DNA from: Rugamonas rubra
GTDB lineage: Bacteria > Pseudomonadota > Gammaproteobacteria > Burkholderiales > Burkholderiaceae_D
Assembly (NCBI RefSeq): GCF_900114705.1
Contig: NZ_FOTW01000014.1
Location: 91,482-155,481, forward strand
Length of the DNA stretch: 64,000 nt
Direction of reading: 5' to 3'
Shown: positions 33,261 through 41,783 of the stretch, in pieces
Position numbering within the stretch: position 1 is the stretch's first letter
Layout of the letters: the number at the start of each line of letters is the position of its first letter
Position numbers and translations under genes: made by a program
Notes under the pieces: generated by a model
The model's input: only the letters and a program-made list of their open reading frames with translations
What the model was told of the DNA's origin: nothing
Database searches by the model: none

Positions 33261-34388
33261 ATGGCTAGTGTGAGTCTGAGGCAATTGCGTAAATCGTATG
33301 ACGGCAAGACCGACGTGCTGGCCGGCATCGACCTGGACATCGGCCACGGCGAGTTCGTCGTGCTGGTCGGGCCTTCGGGCTGCGGCAAGTCGACCCTGTT
33401 GCGCATGCTGTGCGGCCTGGAGCGGATCAGCGGCGGCAGCATGTTGATCGACGGCCGCGAGGTCAACCATCTGCCGCCGGCCGAGCGCGGCATCGCCATG
33501 GTGTTCCAGAGCTACGCGCTGTATCCGCACATGACGGTGTTCAAGAACATGGCCTTCGGCCTGAAGGTGGCGGGCGAGGGCAAGGCCGCCATCGCGGCGC
33601 GGGTGGGCAAGGCGGCGGAGATTTTGAAAATTGGCCATTTGCTGGAGCGGCTGCCGCGCGAGCTGTCCGGCGGCCAGCGGCAGCGCGTGGCGATCGGCCG
33701 CGCCATCGTGCGCGAGCCGCAGTTGTTTTTGTTCGATGAGCCGCTGTCGAACCTGGACGCGGCGCTGCGGGTGCAGACCCGGTTGGAGATCGCCAAGCTG
33801 CAACGCCAGTTGGGCGCCACCACCGTTTATGTGACCCACGATCAGGTCGAGGCGATGACCTTGGGCGACAAGATCGTCGTCATGCACGAGGGCAGGGTGC
33901 AGCAGGCCGGCTCGCCGCTGGAGTTGTACCAGCAGCCGGCCAACCGTTTCGTGGCCGGCTTCATCGGCGCGCCGACGATGAATTTTTTCGCCGGCAAGGT
34001 GGTCGAGGCGGCGGCGGACGGCGTGTTGGTGGCGCTGGAGCAGGGCGGCCAGGTGCGCGCGCTGGTCGACGGCAGCGGCCTGCGCGCCGGCGACGCGGTC
34101 AGCCTGGGCCTGCGCGCCGAGCATGCCGTGCCGGACGGCCAGGCGTCGCAGCGCTTCGCCGGCACGGTCAGCGTGGTCGAGCATTTGGGCGAGACCAACT
34201 ACGTCTACCTGAGCATGGCCGACGGGCAGGACGTGGTGATACGCAGCGACGCCAATCTGGCGCTGCGGCTGGGCCAGCCGCTGGCCTTCGCCGCCGACAG
34301 CCAGGCCTTCCACCTGTTCGACGCGGACGGCCGCGCCGCCCGCCGCCTGCGTCCCGGCAACATGGTGGCGACCAGCCGCGAGGGCTAA
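33261..34388 (+). CDS. Sugar ABC importer ATPase (MalK/UgpC type)
   Basis: 375 residues. Walker A GPSGCGKST (about residues 38-46), Q-loop FQSYALYPHMTV, signature LSGGQRQRVAIGRAIV, Walker B LFLFDEPLSNLD and H-loop YVTHDQVEAM are all intact. After about residue 235 a C-terminal TOBE/OB regulatory domain follows (FIGAPTMNFFAGKV, LGLRAEHA). Such ATPases are often shared among several sugar importers. Converges on the aldehyde dehydrogenase gene with a 7-base gap and no visible terminator. Confidence 0.94.
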   Translation: MASVSLRQLRKSYDGKTDVLAGIDLDIGHGEFVVLVGPSGCGKSTLLRMLCGLERISGGSMLIDGREVNHLPPAERGIAMVFQSYALYPHMTVFKNMAFGLKVAGEGKAAIAARVGKAAEILKIGHLLERLPRELSGGQRQRVAIGRAIVREPQLFLFDEPLSNLDAALRVQTRLEIAKLQRQLGATTVYVTHDQVEAMTLGDKIVVMHEGRVQQAGSPLELYQQPANRFVAGFIGAPTMNFFAGKVVEAAADGVLVALEQGGQVRALVDGSGLRAGDAVSLGLRAEHAVPDGQASQRFAGTVSVVEHLGETNYVYLSMADGQDVVIRSDANLALRLGQPLAFAADSQAFHLFDADGRAARRLRPGNMVATSREG

Positions 34389-34395
34389 GCCCTGC

Positions 34396-35874
34396 TTACA
34401 GCATCGGCAGGCGCAGCATGTCGACGATCTTGCGGATCAGCAGGTTGCGGTTCTTCGTGTAGGGCGGGAAGAACAGCTTGATCAGCATCAGCGGCGAGGC
34501 GCGCAGCACGCCGCGCTCGTGCGAGAAGGTCTTGAAGCCATATTCGCCGTGGGCGTTGCCGATGCCCGAATTGTTGACGCCGCCGAAGGGGAGGTTGCCG
34601 TGGGCGAAGTGGGCGACGCAGTGGTTGACGCAGGCGCCACCCGAGCTGGTCTGTTGCAGCACCTGGTCGATATGCGCCTGGCGCTTGCTCCACACGTACA
34701 GCGCCAACGGCTTGGGCCCGGCGTTGATGGTGGCGATGACCTCGTCCAAGGACTCGTAGGCGATGATCGGCAACAGCGGGCCGAAAATCTCCTCCTGCAT
34801 GATCGCCGCGCCGGTCGGGATCTGGTCGAGCAGGGTGGGGGCGATGTAGCATTGCTGCAGGTCCACCTCGCCGCCGCAGCGCAGCACGGCGCCCTGCGCC
34901 AAGGCGTCGCTGAGCAGCCCGGCGACGCGCTGGGTGTGGCGGCCGTTGACGATGCGGGTCAGGTCGGGGCTGCGCTTCTGCTCGGCCGCGCTGGCGCCGT
35001 AGCGCGCCGCCAGCACGCTGTTGCAGGCGGCGACAAAGGCCTCCTTGACCGAGGCGTGGACGTAGACGTGGTCGGGCGCCACGCAGGTCTGGCCGTTGTT
35101 GAGGAACTTGCCCCACATGATGGTTTCCGCCGCCAGGCCCAGGTTGGCGCTCTGCTCGACGATGGTCGGCGACTTGCCGCCCAGCTCCAAGGTCACGCTG
35201 GTCAAATGGCGCGCGGCGGCGGCCATCACCAGCTTGCCGACGTTGGGCGAGCCGGTGAAGAAGATGTGGTCGAAGGGCAGCTCGAGCAGGGCCTGCGAGG
35301 TCGGCTGGCTGCCTTGGAACAAGGCCACCTCGTCCGGCGGGAAGACGGCGGCGATGATCTCGGCCAGCACGGCCGACACCGCCGGCGTCATTTCCGACGG
35401 TTTGATGATGACCGTGTTGCCGGCCGCCAGGGCCGACACCAGCGGGCCGAAGCACAGGCTCAGCGGATAGTTCCACGGCGCGACGATCAGCACGCGGCCG
35501 CGCGGCTGGTATTGCACCGAGGCGTAGGTGCCCAGCATGGTGGTGGTCGGCCAGTGGCGGCGCGGCTTCATCCAGCGCTTCAGCGCGCCCAGCACCTGGC
35601 GGATCTCCTCCATCACCGGCAACAGCTCGGTGGCCTCGACCTCGGCCGGCGGCTTGTGGTAGTCCTGGGCGAAGGCGGTGTAAAGCGCCTCGCGCCGCGC
35701 CATCATGGCGTCGCGCAGACGCTTGATGCGGGCGATGCGCTCGGCCGCGCTGGAGCCGCGCCAGCGCAGCGCGGTGGCGCGCTGGGCGGCGAAGGCTTGC
35801 TGGATCAGGCGCGGATCGGCCTCGCCGTCGCTATGCGGATGCAAGGCCGTCACTGGCTGTTGTTGTTCGTTCAT
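34396..35874 (-). CDS. NAD(P)-dependent aldehyde dehydrogenase (coniferyl-aldehyde dehydrogenase-like)
   Basis: 492 residues; start MNEQQQPV at 35874 chosen over an ATG at 35988 that would run through the upstream dyad. Oxidises aldehydes to acids. Cofactor and catalytic motifs: APWNYPLSLCFGPLVSALAAGN, FFTGSPNVGKLVM, VTLELGGKSP (general base Glu) and NNGQTCVAPDHV (nucleophile Cys). The C-terminus HERGVLRASPLMLIKLFFPPYTKNRNL has the hydrophobic extension seen in class-3/fatty- and coniferyl-type aldehyde dehydrogenases, suggesting bulky or membrane-derived substrates. It stands alone. Confidence 0.92.
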   Translation of the reverse strand: MNEQQQPVTALHPHSDGEADPRLIQQAFAAQRATALRWRGSSAAERIARIKRLRDAMMARREALYTAFAQDYHKPPAEVEATELLPVMEEIRQVLGALKRWMKPRRHWPTTTMLGTYASVQYQPRGRVLIVAPWNYPLSLCFGPLVSALAAGNTVIIKPSEMTPAVSAVLAEIIAAVFPPDEVALFQGSQPTSQALLELPFDHIFFTGSPNVGKLVMAAAARHLTSVTLELGGKSPTIVEQSANLGLAAETIMWGKFLNNGQTCVAPDHVYVHASVKEAFVAACNSVLAARYGASAAEQKRSPDLTRIVNGRHTQRVAGLLSDALAQGAVLRCGGEVDLQQCYIAPTLLDQIPTGAAIMQEEIFGPLLPIIAYESLDEVIATINAGPKPLALYVWSKRQAHIDQVLQQTSSGGACVNHCVAHFAHGNLPFGGVNNSGIGNAHGEYGFKTFSHERGVLRASPLMLIKLFFPPYTKNRNLLIRKIVDMLRLPML

Positions 35875-35906
35875 AAAGCTCGTCCCCCGTATTGGATCAG
35901 CTAGCC

Positions 35907-35931
35907 TAGCACGAGTGCCCGTGCTATTTTT
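35907..35931. promoter_or_regulatory. Dyad TAGCACG-N6-CGTGCTA followed by T5 upstream of the aldehyde dehydrogenase
   Basis: Perfect 7-base arms 33 bases upstream of the leftward start codon at 35874. On the + strand it is followed by TTTTT, so it could also be a terminator for rightward transcription. Position over the leftward promoter favours an operator for a dimeric repressor. The rest of 35932-36114 shows only a TTGACA at 35986 without a matching -10. Confidence 0.4.
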
Positions 35932-36114
35932 ACATGATTGCTCTAATTTGCACGGCGCCGCCCGTCCGGCGCCAATGGCTATTGACATAGTCGTCGCGAT
36001 GGCCGCTGCGGTGGCGTTTGTGCTGGCGCAATGCCGGCCGGCTCAACGGTTGAGTAGGCGGACTGGTCTGTTTTAATGAGCGGTGGGTCGTATCAATCGG
36101 ACAAGGAGACGCAC

Positions 36115-37521
36115 ATGAAATTCGCAAAAACCGCCCTGGGGGTTGCCGTCGCAACGCTGGTCGCGCTGGCGCCGGCGCTGGTGCGCACGCAGGAGGCGCC
36201 GGCCGCCAAGCCGGGCAAGCCGTCGAGCTACAGCCCGGTGGTGATCCGCGAGGACTTCGCCGTCACACTGGCGCGTATGAAGGCGGCGCGCGCCGGCCTG
36301 ATGCGGCGCCAGCAGGAGTTGCTGGCCGAGCGCTACGACCTGGCCGACCGGCCCAGCGGCGCGACCATGTTCCGTGGCAAGCCGGTGCAGGGCGGCGTGC
36401 GCGTGCGCCTGCCGCGCGGCGTGACGTGGGAGCAGCTGGCGGCGCTGACGCCCGAGCAGGTGCGCGAGCGCGACCTGTTTCCCGGCGGTTTGCTGCCGTT
36501 GCCGCATCCGCACCAGGCCGAGGGTGGCATGCTGTTCCCCCACTTCGAGATCGAGGAGATCAAGCGGCAGGAGGGCCGCGATTTGACCCGCTTCGATTTG
36601 GACTTCGACCTGCCCGACCATTTCCTGCCGGAGTTCCCGGCGCCGATCTTCCTGACCACGCGGCCCGACCTGGGCGACGTGTCGAAGGGCAAGCTGCTGA
36701 GCATCGACAACTATTACGAGATGTTCAACGGCGTGCTCAACCCCAAGCAGATCGAGGGCCTGCGTCTGCTGCTGACGCCGTTCCCGCAGCAGCAGTTCAA
36801 CCAGACCGAGGACAGGCGCAGCGAGCGGCCCAGCCGTGGCGTGGCCTGCTTCGACTGCCACGCCAACGGCCACAGCAACGGCGCCACCCACCTGGTGGGC
36901 GACATCCGGCCGCAGGAGTTCCGCCACCGCATCGAGACGCCGAGCCTGCGCGGCGTCAACATCCAGCGCCTGTTCGGCTCGCAAAGGGCGCTCAAGTCGG
37001 TCGAGGACTTCACCGAGTTCGAGCAGCGCGCCGCCTACTTCGACGGCGATCCGGTGATCGCCACCAAGAAGGGCGTCAACATCTTGGAACGCGGCAGCCA
37101 GGTGCATTTCATGGCCGAGGTGCAGGAGATTTTAGACTTTCCGCCGGCGCCCAAGCTGACGGTGATGGGCAAGCTCGACCCGAAGAAGGCCAGCGAGAGC
37201 GAGCTGCGCGGCCAGACCGTGTTCTTCGGCAAGGGCCAGTGCTTCACCTGCCACGCGCCGCCCTACTACACGGACAACCTGATGCACAACCTGAAGGCGG
37301 AGCGTTTCTACAAGCCGCGCCTGATCAACGGCATCATGGCCTCGGCCGACGGGCCGATCAAGACCTTCCCGCTGCGCGGCATCAAGGAGTCGCCGCCGTA
37401 TCTGCACGACGGCCGCCTGTTGACGCTGGAGGACACGGTGGAGTTTTTCAACCTGATCCTGGAAACCAAGTTGAGCGACAAAGAAAAAGGCGACCTGGTC
37501 GCCTTCATGCGCACGCTGTAG
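36115..37521 (+). CDS. Exported di-haem cytochrome c (peroxidase/MauG-like, often called cytochrome B6)
   Basis: 468 residues; AAGGAG ribosome-binding site. Signal peptide MKFAKTALGVAVATLVALAPALV. Two CxxCH haem-binding motifs: CFDCHANGHSNG near residue 245 and CFTCHAPPYYTDN near residue 380, the latter preceded by RGQTVFFGKGQ as in cytochrome c peroxidases. The late segment TFPLRGIKESPPYLHDGRLLTLEDTVEFFNLI is the conserved peroxidase/MauG C-terminal block. The N-terminal ~200 residues are not part of the peroxidase core as I know it. Periplasmic electron transfer or peroxide reduction is likely; the exact substrate is unknown. Confidence 0.88.
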   Translation: MKFAKTALGVAVATLVALAPALVRTQEAPAAKPGKPSSYSPVVIREDFAVTLARMKAARAGLMRRQQELLAERYDLADRPSGATMFRGKPVQGGVRVRLPRGVTWEQLAALTPEQVRERDLFPGGLLPLPHPHQAEGGMLFPHFEIEEIKRQEGRDLTRFDLDFDLPDHFLPEFPAPIFLTTRPDLGDVSKGKLLSIDNYYEMFNGVLNPKQIEGLRLLLTPFPQQQFNQTEDRRSERPSRGVACFDCHANGHSNGATHLVGDIRPQEFRHRIETPSLRGVNIQRLFGSQRALKSVEDFTEFEQRAAYFDGDPVIATKKGVNILERGSQVHFMAEVQEILDFPPAPKLTVMGKLDPKKASESELRGQTVFFGKGQCFTCHAPPYYTDNLMHNLKAERFYKPRLINGIMASADGPIKTFPLRGIKESPPYLHDGRLLTLEDTVEFFNLILETKLSDKEKGDLVAFMRTL

Positions 37522-37532
37522 CGTGACTTTGT

Positions 37533-37566
37533 CGACGGCGGCGCGCAATGCTGCGTGCCGCCGTCG
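37533..37566. terminator. Hairpin between convergent cytochrome and asparaginase genes
   Basis: Arms CGACGGCGGC and GCCGCCGTCG, extended inward by a further imperfect CGCA/TGCG pairing around ATGC. It lies 11 bases after the cytochrome stop and 12 before the asparaginase stop. No U-tract. Confidence 0.5.
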
Positions 37567-37578
37567 CCGATCGCGCGA

Positions 37579-38664
37579 TCAGTAGGTGTAGAACATGCGC
37601 TGGATTTCCTTGCTGTTGCCGGTCTTGGTCAGCGCCAGCATCAGCAGGATGCGGGCCTTCTGCGGGTTCAGCGTGTCGGCGGCGACGAAGTCGAGTTCGT
37701 CGTCGTTGGCTTCGCCGTTGCGCGCCACGATGCCCTGGCCGACGCGGCTGGCGCGGACGATCACGGTGCCCTGTTTGCGCGCCGCGCTCAGCGACGGCAC
37801 GACCTTGTGGGCCAGGCTGCCGTCGCCGACGCCGGCGTGGATGATGCCCTTGGCGCCAGCGGCGATGAAGGCGTTCAGCGCGGCGGGACCCATGTTGGCG
37901 TAGCCGTAGACGATATCGACTTGCGGCAGGGATTGCAGGTTGCTGATATCGAATTCGGTGTCGGTGGTGTGCTTGCGGCTGGACACGTGGTAGAAGTAGG
38001 GCTTGTTGCCCTGGATGTAGCCGAGCATGCCCAGTTCGGTGGTCTTGAAGCTGTCCGGGGTCGAGGTGTTGGTTTTCGACACGTCGCGGGCGGCGTGGAT
38101 CTGGTCGTTCATGGCGACCAGCACGCCCTTGCCGACGGCGTCGGCGCTGGCGGCCAGCAGCACGGCGTTGTACAGGTTCAGCGGGCCGTCGGCCGACAGC
38201 GCGGTCGATGGGCGCATGGCGCCGACCAGCACGACCGGCTTCTTGCTCTTGACCACCAGGTCGAGGAAGTAGGCGGTCTCTTCCAGCGTGTCGGTGCCGT
38301 GGGTGATGACGATGCCGTCGACGTTGCTCTGCGCCAGCAGGACGTTGACGCGCTTGGCCAGGGTCAGCCAATGCTCGTTGCTCATGTTCTCGCTGGCGAT
38401 CTGGAACACTTGCTCACCCGTCACATTGGCCACCTTGGCCAGTTCCGGCACGGCCTGGATCAAGCGCTCGACGCCCACCGTGGCGGCGGTGTAGCCGATG
38501 GTGGTGGTGCTGCTGGCACCGGTGCCGGCGATGGTGCCGCCGGTGGCCAGGATGGTGACGTTGCCCAGCTTGGGCGCGGCGGCCTCGGCGCGGACGTTGC
38601 TCGTGAACAGCACGAACATGGTGGCCACGACCGTGAAGAATTGTGCGGGTTTATGGTGCAGCAT
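37579..38664 (-). CDS. ansB: Periplasmic (type II) L-asparaginase
   Basis: 361 residues with a signal peptide (FFTVVATMFVLFTSNVRAEA). Hydrolyses asparagine to aspartate and ammonia. First catalytic threonine in NVTILATGGTIAGTG, second in GIVITHGTDTLEETA; the downstream VVLVGAMRPSTALSADGPLNLYNAV block completes the active site. Substrate-specificity region GYANMGPAALNAFIAAGAKGIIHAG is normal. Length with signal fits the E. coli AnsB class, so a high-affinity periplasmic enzyme is likely. The 279 bases upstream (38665-38943) carry the divergent promoters of this gene and the next lipoprotein; no further frame there looks real. Confidence 0.95.
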   Translation of the reverse strand: MLHHKPAQFFTVVATMFVLFTSNVRAEAAAPKLGNVTILATGGTIAGTGASSTTTIGYTAATVGVERLIQAVPELAKVANVTGEQVFQIASENMSNEHWLTLAKRVNVLLAQSNVDGIVITHGTDTLEETAYFLDLVVKSKKPVVLVGAMRPSTALSADGPLNLYNAVLLAASADAVGKGVLVAMNDQIHAARDVSKTNTSTPDSFKTTELGMLGYIQGNKPYFYHVSSRKHTTDTEFDISNLQSLPQVDIVYGYANMGPAALNAFIAAGAKGIIHAGVGDGSLAHKVVPSLSAARKQGTVIVRASRVGQGIVARNGEANDDELDFVAADTLNPQKARILLMLALTKTGNSKEIQRMFYTY

Positions 38665-38943
38665 GCGATCTCCTTGTTAAACTTTGGGTAAGGATGGTAA
38701 CAAATCTACGCCGGGGCCGGGCTGCCGGCGCGAAAAAAGCACGATGTGTGCACATTTTTTGTGGCTTTTGCGGCACCCCCGGCTCAGTTGCGTGCGCCGC
38801 CGCGCCGCCGCGCGTGGAACGAGTAAAATATTGCGTGATAGGCTACAATTGCATTTGAGTATCATAATGGTCGCCAAGGCAATATTGCCGGGCGGCGCAC
38901 CGGGCCGGACGGCTCCCCGGTTCACTTTTTTTTGAAAGATTGT

Positions 38944-39285
38944 ATGAACAAAGGAATTGCGTTGCTGCTGGCGGCGGTCATTTCCTGTGGCGTGGTGGGC
39001 TGCGGCAAGTCGGCGGCGGAACAACAGCGCGACGAGGCGGCCACCCTGACCGGTCTGGGCGAGAAGTATGTGAAGGAAAAAGTGCTGGAACCGGCCTCGG
39101 CCCAGTTCCGCAACCAGTTCATCGGCAAGAAGGGCGCGCCCTGCGGCGAGGTCAACGCCAAGGACGCCTTCGGCGCCTACATCGGTTTCCAGCGCTACAT
39201 CTCGGTGGCGCGCGAGCTGACCCTGCTGGCGCAGGACGTGGCGCCGGCCGAGTTCGAGGCGTCCTGGGCACAGCTGTGCCGCTGA
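38944..39285 (+). CDS. Small lipoprotein, function unknown
   Basis: 113 residues. Signal peptide with a lipobox-like VVGC near residue 20 (ALLLAAVISCGVVGCGKS). The mature part is mostly helical (QQRDEAATLTGLGEKYVKEKV), with one further cysteine pair, GAPCGEVNAKDAFGAYIGFQRYI and AQLCR at the C-terminus. The second half resembles short periplasmic proteins with an A/S-x-F-R-N motif (SAQFRNQFI ... CGEVNAKDAFGAYIGFQRYI). I do not know a function. Start chosen at ATG 38944; a TTG 12 bases upstream is in frame. Confidence 0.75.
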   Translation: MNKGIALLLAAVISCGVVGCGKSAAEQQRDEAATLTGLGEKYVKEKVLEPASAQFRNQFIGKKGAPCGEVNAKDAFGAYIGFQRYISVARELTLLAQDVAPAEFEASWAQLCR

Positions 39286-39304
39286 ACGCCGCTGGCGCCC
39301 ATGC

Positions 39305-40441
39305 CTAATCGCTGACCTCGAAGGTGGCCGGGTCGAGCGCGTCCAGCGTGGTGGGCTTGGCGCCGGCGGCTCGGCCGGCGCCGCCGGCCTGCGCCTCCAG
39401 CCGGGCGCGCACCTGGGCCAGGTAGTCGGCGCGGCAGCGGCGCAGCACGAAGTCGCGGAAGTTGCTCTGCTCGATGTCGCGCCAGGCCTGGCTGCGGCCG
39501 GCGTCGGAGCGCAGCAGGGCCTCGCCGTGGTGGCTGTCGGTCACGCTGGCGTCGGCCGCCGTCATCAAGGTGTAGCCGTAGCGCTGCATATCGTCGCGCG
39601 TCAGCGTTTCGATGACGCGGATCTCCTCGCCGGACAATTGCTGCTTGAACTTGTCGGCGTGGGCGGCGATCGGCGCAAAGCAGTTCGACGACCACAGCGC
39701 CGACAACTGGGCGATCTGCTGCGCCTCGACCGAGCTGCCGACGTCGAGCATCTGCGGCAGGAAGTCGATCCCCATGAAGTCGCACAGGGTGCGCAGCGTG
39801 GCCTCCTGGTTGGACAGGAAGTCCTCGTAGCGGATGGTCAGCACGCGGCGCGGATAATGGCGCATCACGGCGTCGGCGGCGCGGTGGGCGGCCAGCCAGG
39901 TGCGGGTGTTGAGCAGGGTGTCGAAGTCGTGGATGATGGCGCGGTTCATCGACGCCACCTGGGCGCGCGGGTCGCGCACCACGTTGACGAACAGCATGTC
40001 CGGCAGCAGGCGCATCAGCTCGTCGGCGTAGTGCACGCTGTCGAGCGACTTGTCCATCACCACGCGGGCGCCCTGGCGCTCGCCGGCGCGCAACAGCAGC
40101 TCCCACACCACCCGGTGCACGCTGCGCCGCTGGTGGCGGATGGCCTCGAAGATCTCGACCGGGTCGAACACCACCTGCTGCCACTTGACCATGCTGACCG
40201 CCTGCAGGCCGACCACGTCGACCACCAGGCGGAAGTAGGCGCGGTCGTCCTGCAGGTCGCCGTACAGCGGCAGCATCGGCATCAGGTCGACGATGTGCAG
40301 CGGGTAGGGCGAGTAGAACTGCGGCGACAAGTTCAGCCGCAGGCGCAGGGCGTGGCTGCCGCAGCGGCGCAGCGGAATCATCATTACCGGATGCGGCCGC
40401 TGGTGGTTGGCGGGGGCTGGGTGCTCGGTGTTGCTCATCAT
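39305..40441 (-). CDS. PAPS-dependent sulfotransferase
   Basis: 378 residues; AGGAG ribosome-binding site. Transfers a sulfo group from PAPS to an unknown acceptor. The 5'-phosphosulfate loop reads PLRRCGSHALRL (residues 23-34) and the 3'-phosphate-binding strand/helix reads VVRDPRAQVASMNR (154-167), the two signatures of the Sulfotransfer_3-type fold. ARVVMDKSLDSVHYADEL and VLTIRYEDFLSNQEATLRTLCDFMGI are further family blocks. The ~70 C-terminal residues (from about 300) are an extension of uncertain role. No signal peptide, so cytoplasmic. Last gene of an operon that also encodes the PAPS-making kinase, which strongly supports the assignment. Confidence 0.88.
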   Translation of the reverse strand: MMSNTEHPAPANHQRPHPVMMIPLRRCGSHALRLRLNLSPQFYSPYPLHIVDLMPMLPLYGDLQDDRAYFRLVVDVVGLQAVSMVKWQQVVFDPVEIFEAIRHQRRSVHRVVWELLLRAGERQGARVVMDKSLDSVHYADELMRLLPDMLFVNVVRDPRAQVASMNRAIIHDFDTLLNTRTWLAAHRAADAVMRHYPRRVLTIRYEDFLSNQEATLRTLCDFMGIDFLPQMLDVGSSVEAQQIAQLSALWSSNCFAPIAAHADKFKQQLSGEEIRVIETLTRDDMQRYGYTLMTAADASVTDSHHGEALLRSDAGRSQAWRDIEQSNFRDFVLRRCRADYLAQVRARLEAQAGGAGRAAGAKPTTLDALDPATFEVSD

Positions 40442-40487
40442 GGTCTCCTGGTCGTACCTGTCACAAAAAAAATCGTCGGTTCAACAT

Positions 40488-41783
40488 CTACAACGCCAGC
40501 CAGCCGAGCAGGGCGGCGGCGGCCACCACCCAGGCGGCGTCGACGCGCCAGCGCAGCAGGGCCAGCAGGGCGGCGCCGCCCAGCGCCAGCGACAGCCAGC
40601 TGGGCGCGGCCATGCGGCCGATGGTGACGGCGGCGCCGAACACCATGCCGGCCAGGGCGGCGCGCACGCCGGCCAGCGCGGCCTGCGCCGGCGCCGAGCG
40701 GCGCAGCCGCTCGACCATGCCGCTGGCTGCCAGCATCAGCGCCGCGCTGGGGATGAACATGCCGGCGCTGGCGGCGGCCGCGCCGGCCAGGCCGGCCACC
40801 TTCAGGCCGACGAAGGCGGAGCTGATCATCACCGGGCCGGGGCTGAGCTGGGTCAGGGCGAGGCCGTCGACGAACTCGCGCTGGCTGAGCCAGCCGTAGC
40901 CGTCGACCACGGTGTGTTGCAGCAGCGGGATGAAGACGTAGCCGCCGCCGAAGGTCAGCAGGCTCATGCCGGCGAAGGCGCACAGCAAGGTGAACAGGAC
41001 GGCGCTGTGGGCCGCCAGCAGGGCCAGCGCCGCCGCCGGCAGGCCCAGCGCGGCCAGCGCGGTGGCGGCGCGTCGGCGCGGCCGGGGTGTGGGCGCGGCA
41101 GCGTCGTCGCCGCCTTGCTGCTGCCGGTGCGCCGGGGCCGCCGGCGCCGCGTTGGCGTCGGTGGCCGGGGCGGGCGCGCCCGCCGCCAGGGCCGGACGCG
41201 GATACTTCCAGCCGGTCCAGGCCGCCGCCGCCAGCACCAGCAGCGTGCTCGGCAGGCCGGGCAGCGCCGTCAGCAGTAGCGCCGCGCCGAGCGCCAGCGC
41301 GCCTTGGCGCCAGTCGCGCACGGCACCGCGCCAGAGCCGCCAGGCCGAGGCCAGCACCACGGCGGTGATCGCCGGGGTGACGCCGAGGAAAACGGTGCGC
41401 ACGGCGTCCATGTTGCCGTAGCGGAAGTACAGCGTGCCCAGCGCGCAGATCCAGACGAAGGCCGGCAGCACCGCGCCGAGCATGCAAACCACGGCGCCGG
41501 CCACGCCGCGCAGGCGGTAGCCGACATAGGCGACGACGTTGATGGCGACCGGGCCGGGCATCAGCGAGGCCAGGGCCAGGCCGTCGAGCAGGTCCTCGGT
41601 GCTGAGCAGGCGGCGCTTGTCGACCACCATGTGCTGGGTCACGGCGACCATCGCCATGAAGCCGCCGACGCTGCTGCAGCCGATGCGCAGAAACAGCAGG
41701 GCCAGCGTGGCCAGCGAGACGGCCGGCACGGTGGGGCCGGGCGCGACCGGCGGCGCCAGGCGCAGCTCCTCGCTAATGCCCAT
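40488..41783 (-). CDS. chrA: CHR-family (ChrA-type) anion transporter, two-domain
   Basis: 431 residues; start at 41783 overlaps the upstream gene by 11 bases. Two homologous halves, each with the CHR signature: LFLRIGCSSVGGFMAM...LASLMPGPVAINVVAYVGYRL in the first half and MSLLTFGGGYVFIPLL...LTQLSPGPVMISSAFVGLKVAG in the second. About ten hydrophobic helices. The linker (about residues 190-235) is an unusual Ala/Pro/Gln/Arg-rich stretch. CHR proteins export chromate in some hosts and are related to sulfate handling in others. In an operon with cysC and a sulfotransferase, sulfate or a sulfated product is the more natural cargo (inference). Confidence 0.88.
   Translation of the reverse strand: MGISEELRLAPPVAPGPTVPAVSLATLALLFLRIGCSSVGGFMAMVAVTQHMVVDKRRLLSTEDLLDGLALASLMPGPVAINVVAYVGYRLRGVAGAVVCMLGAVLPAFVWICALGTLYFRYGNMDAVRTVFLGVTPAITAVVLASAWRLWRGAVRDWRQGALALGAALLLTALPGLPSTLLVLAAAAWTGWKYPRPALAAGAPAPATDANAAPAAPAHRQQQGGDDAAAPTPRPRRRAATALAALGLPAAALALLAAHSAVLFTLLCAFAGMSLLTFGGGYVFIPLLQHTVVDGYGWLSQREFVDGLALTQLSPGPVMISSAFVGLKVAGLAGAAAASAGMFIPSAALMLAASGMVERLRRSAPAQAALAGVRAALAGMVFGAAVTIGRMAAPSWLSLALGGAALLALLRWRVDAAWVVAAAALLGWLAL

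Noticed and set aside
35986..36020. Sigma-70 promoter for the cytochrome gene from the TTGACA at 35986
   Set aside because: No -10-like hexamer is present 16-18 bases downstream.
38735..38765. Terminator-like A-run/GCAC...GTGC/T-run structure
   Set aside because: The stem is only four pairs and lies in a divergent promoter region where no transcript should end.
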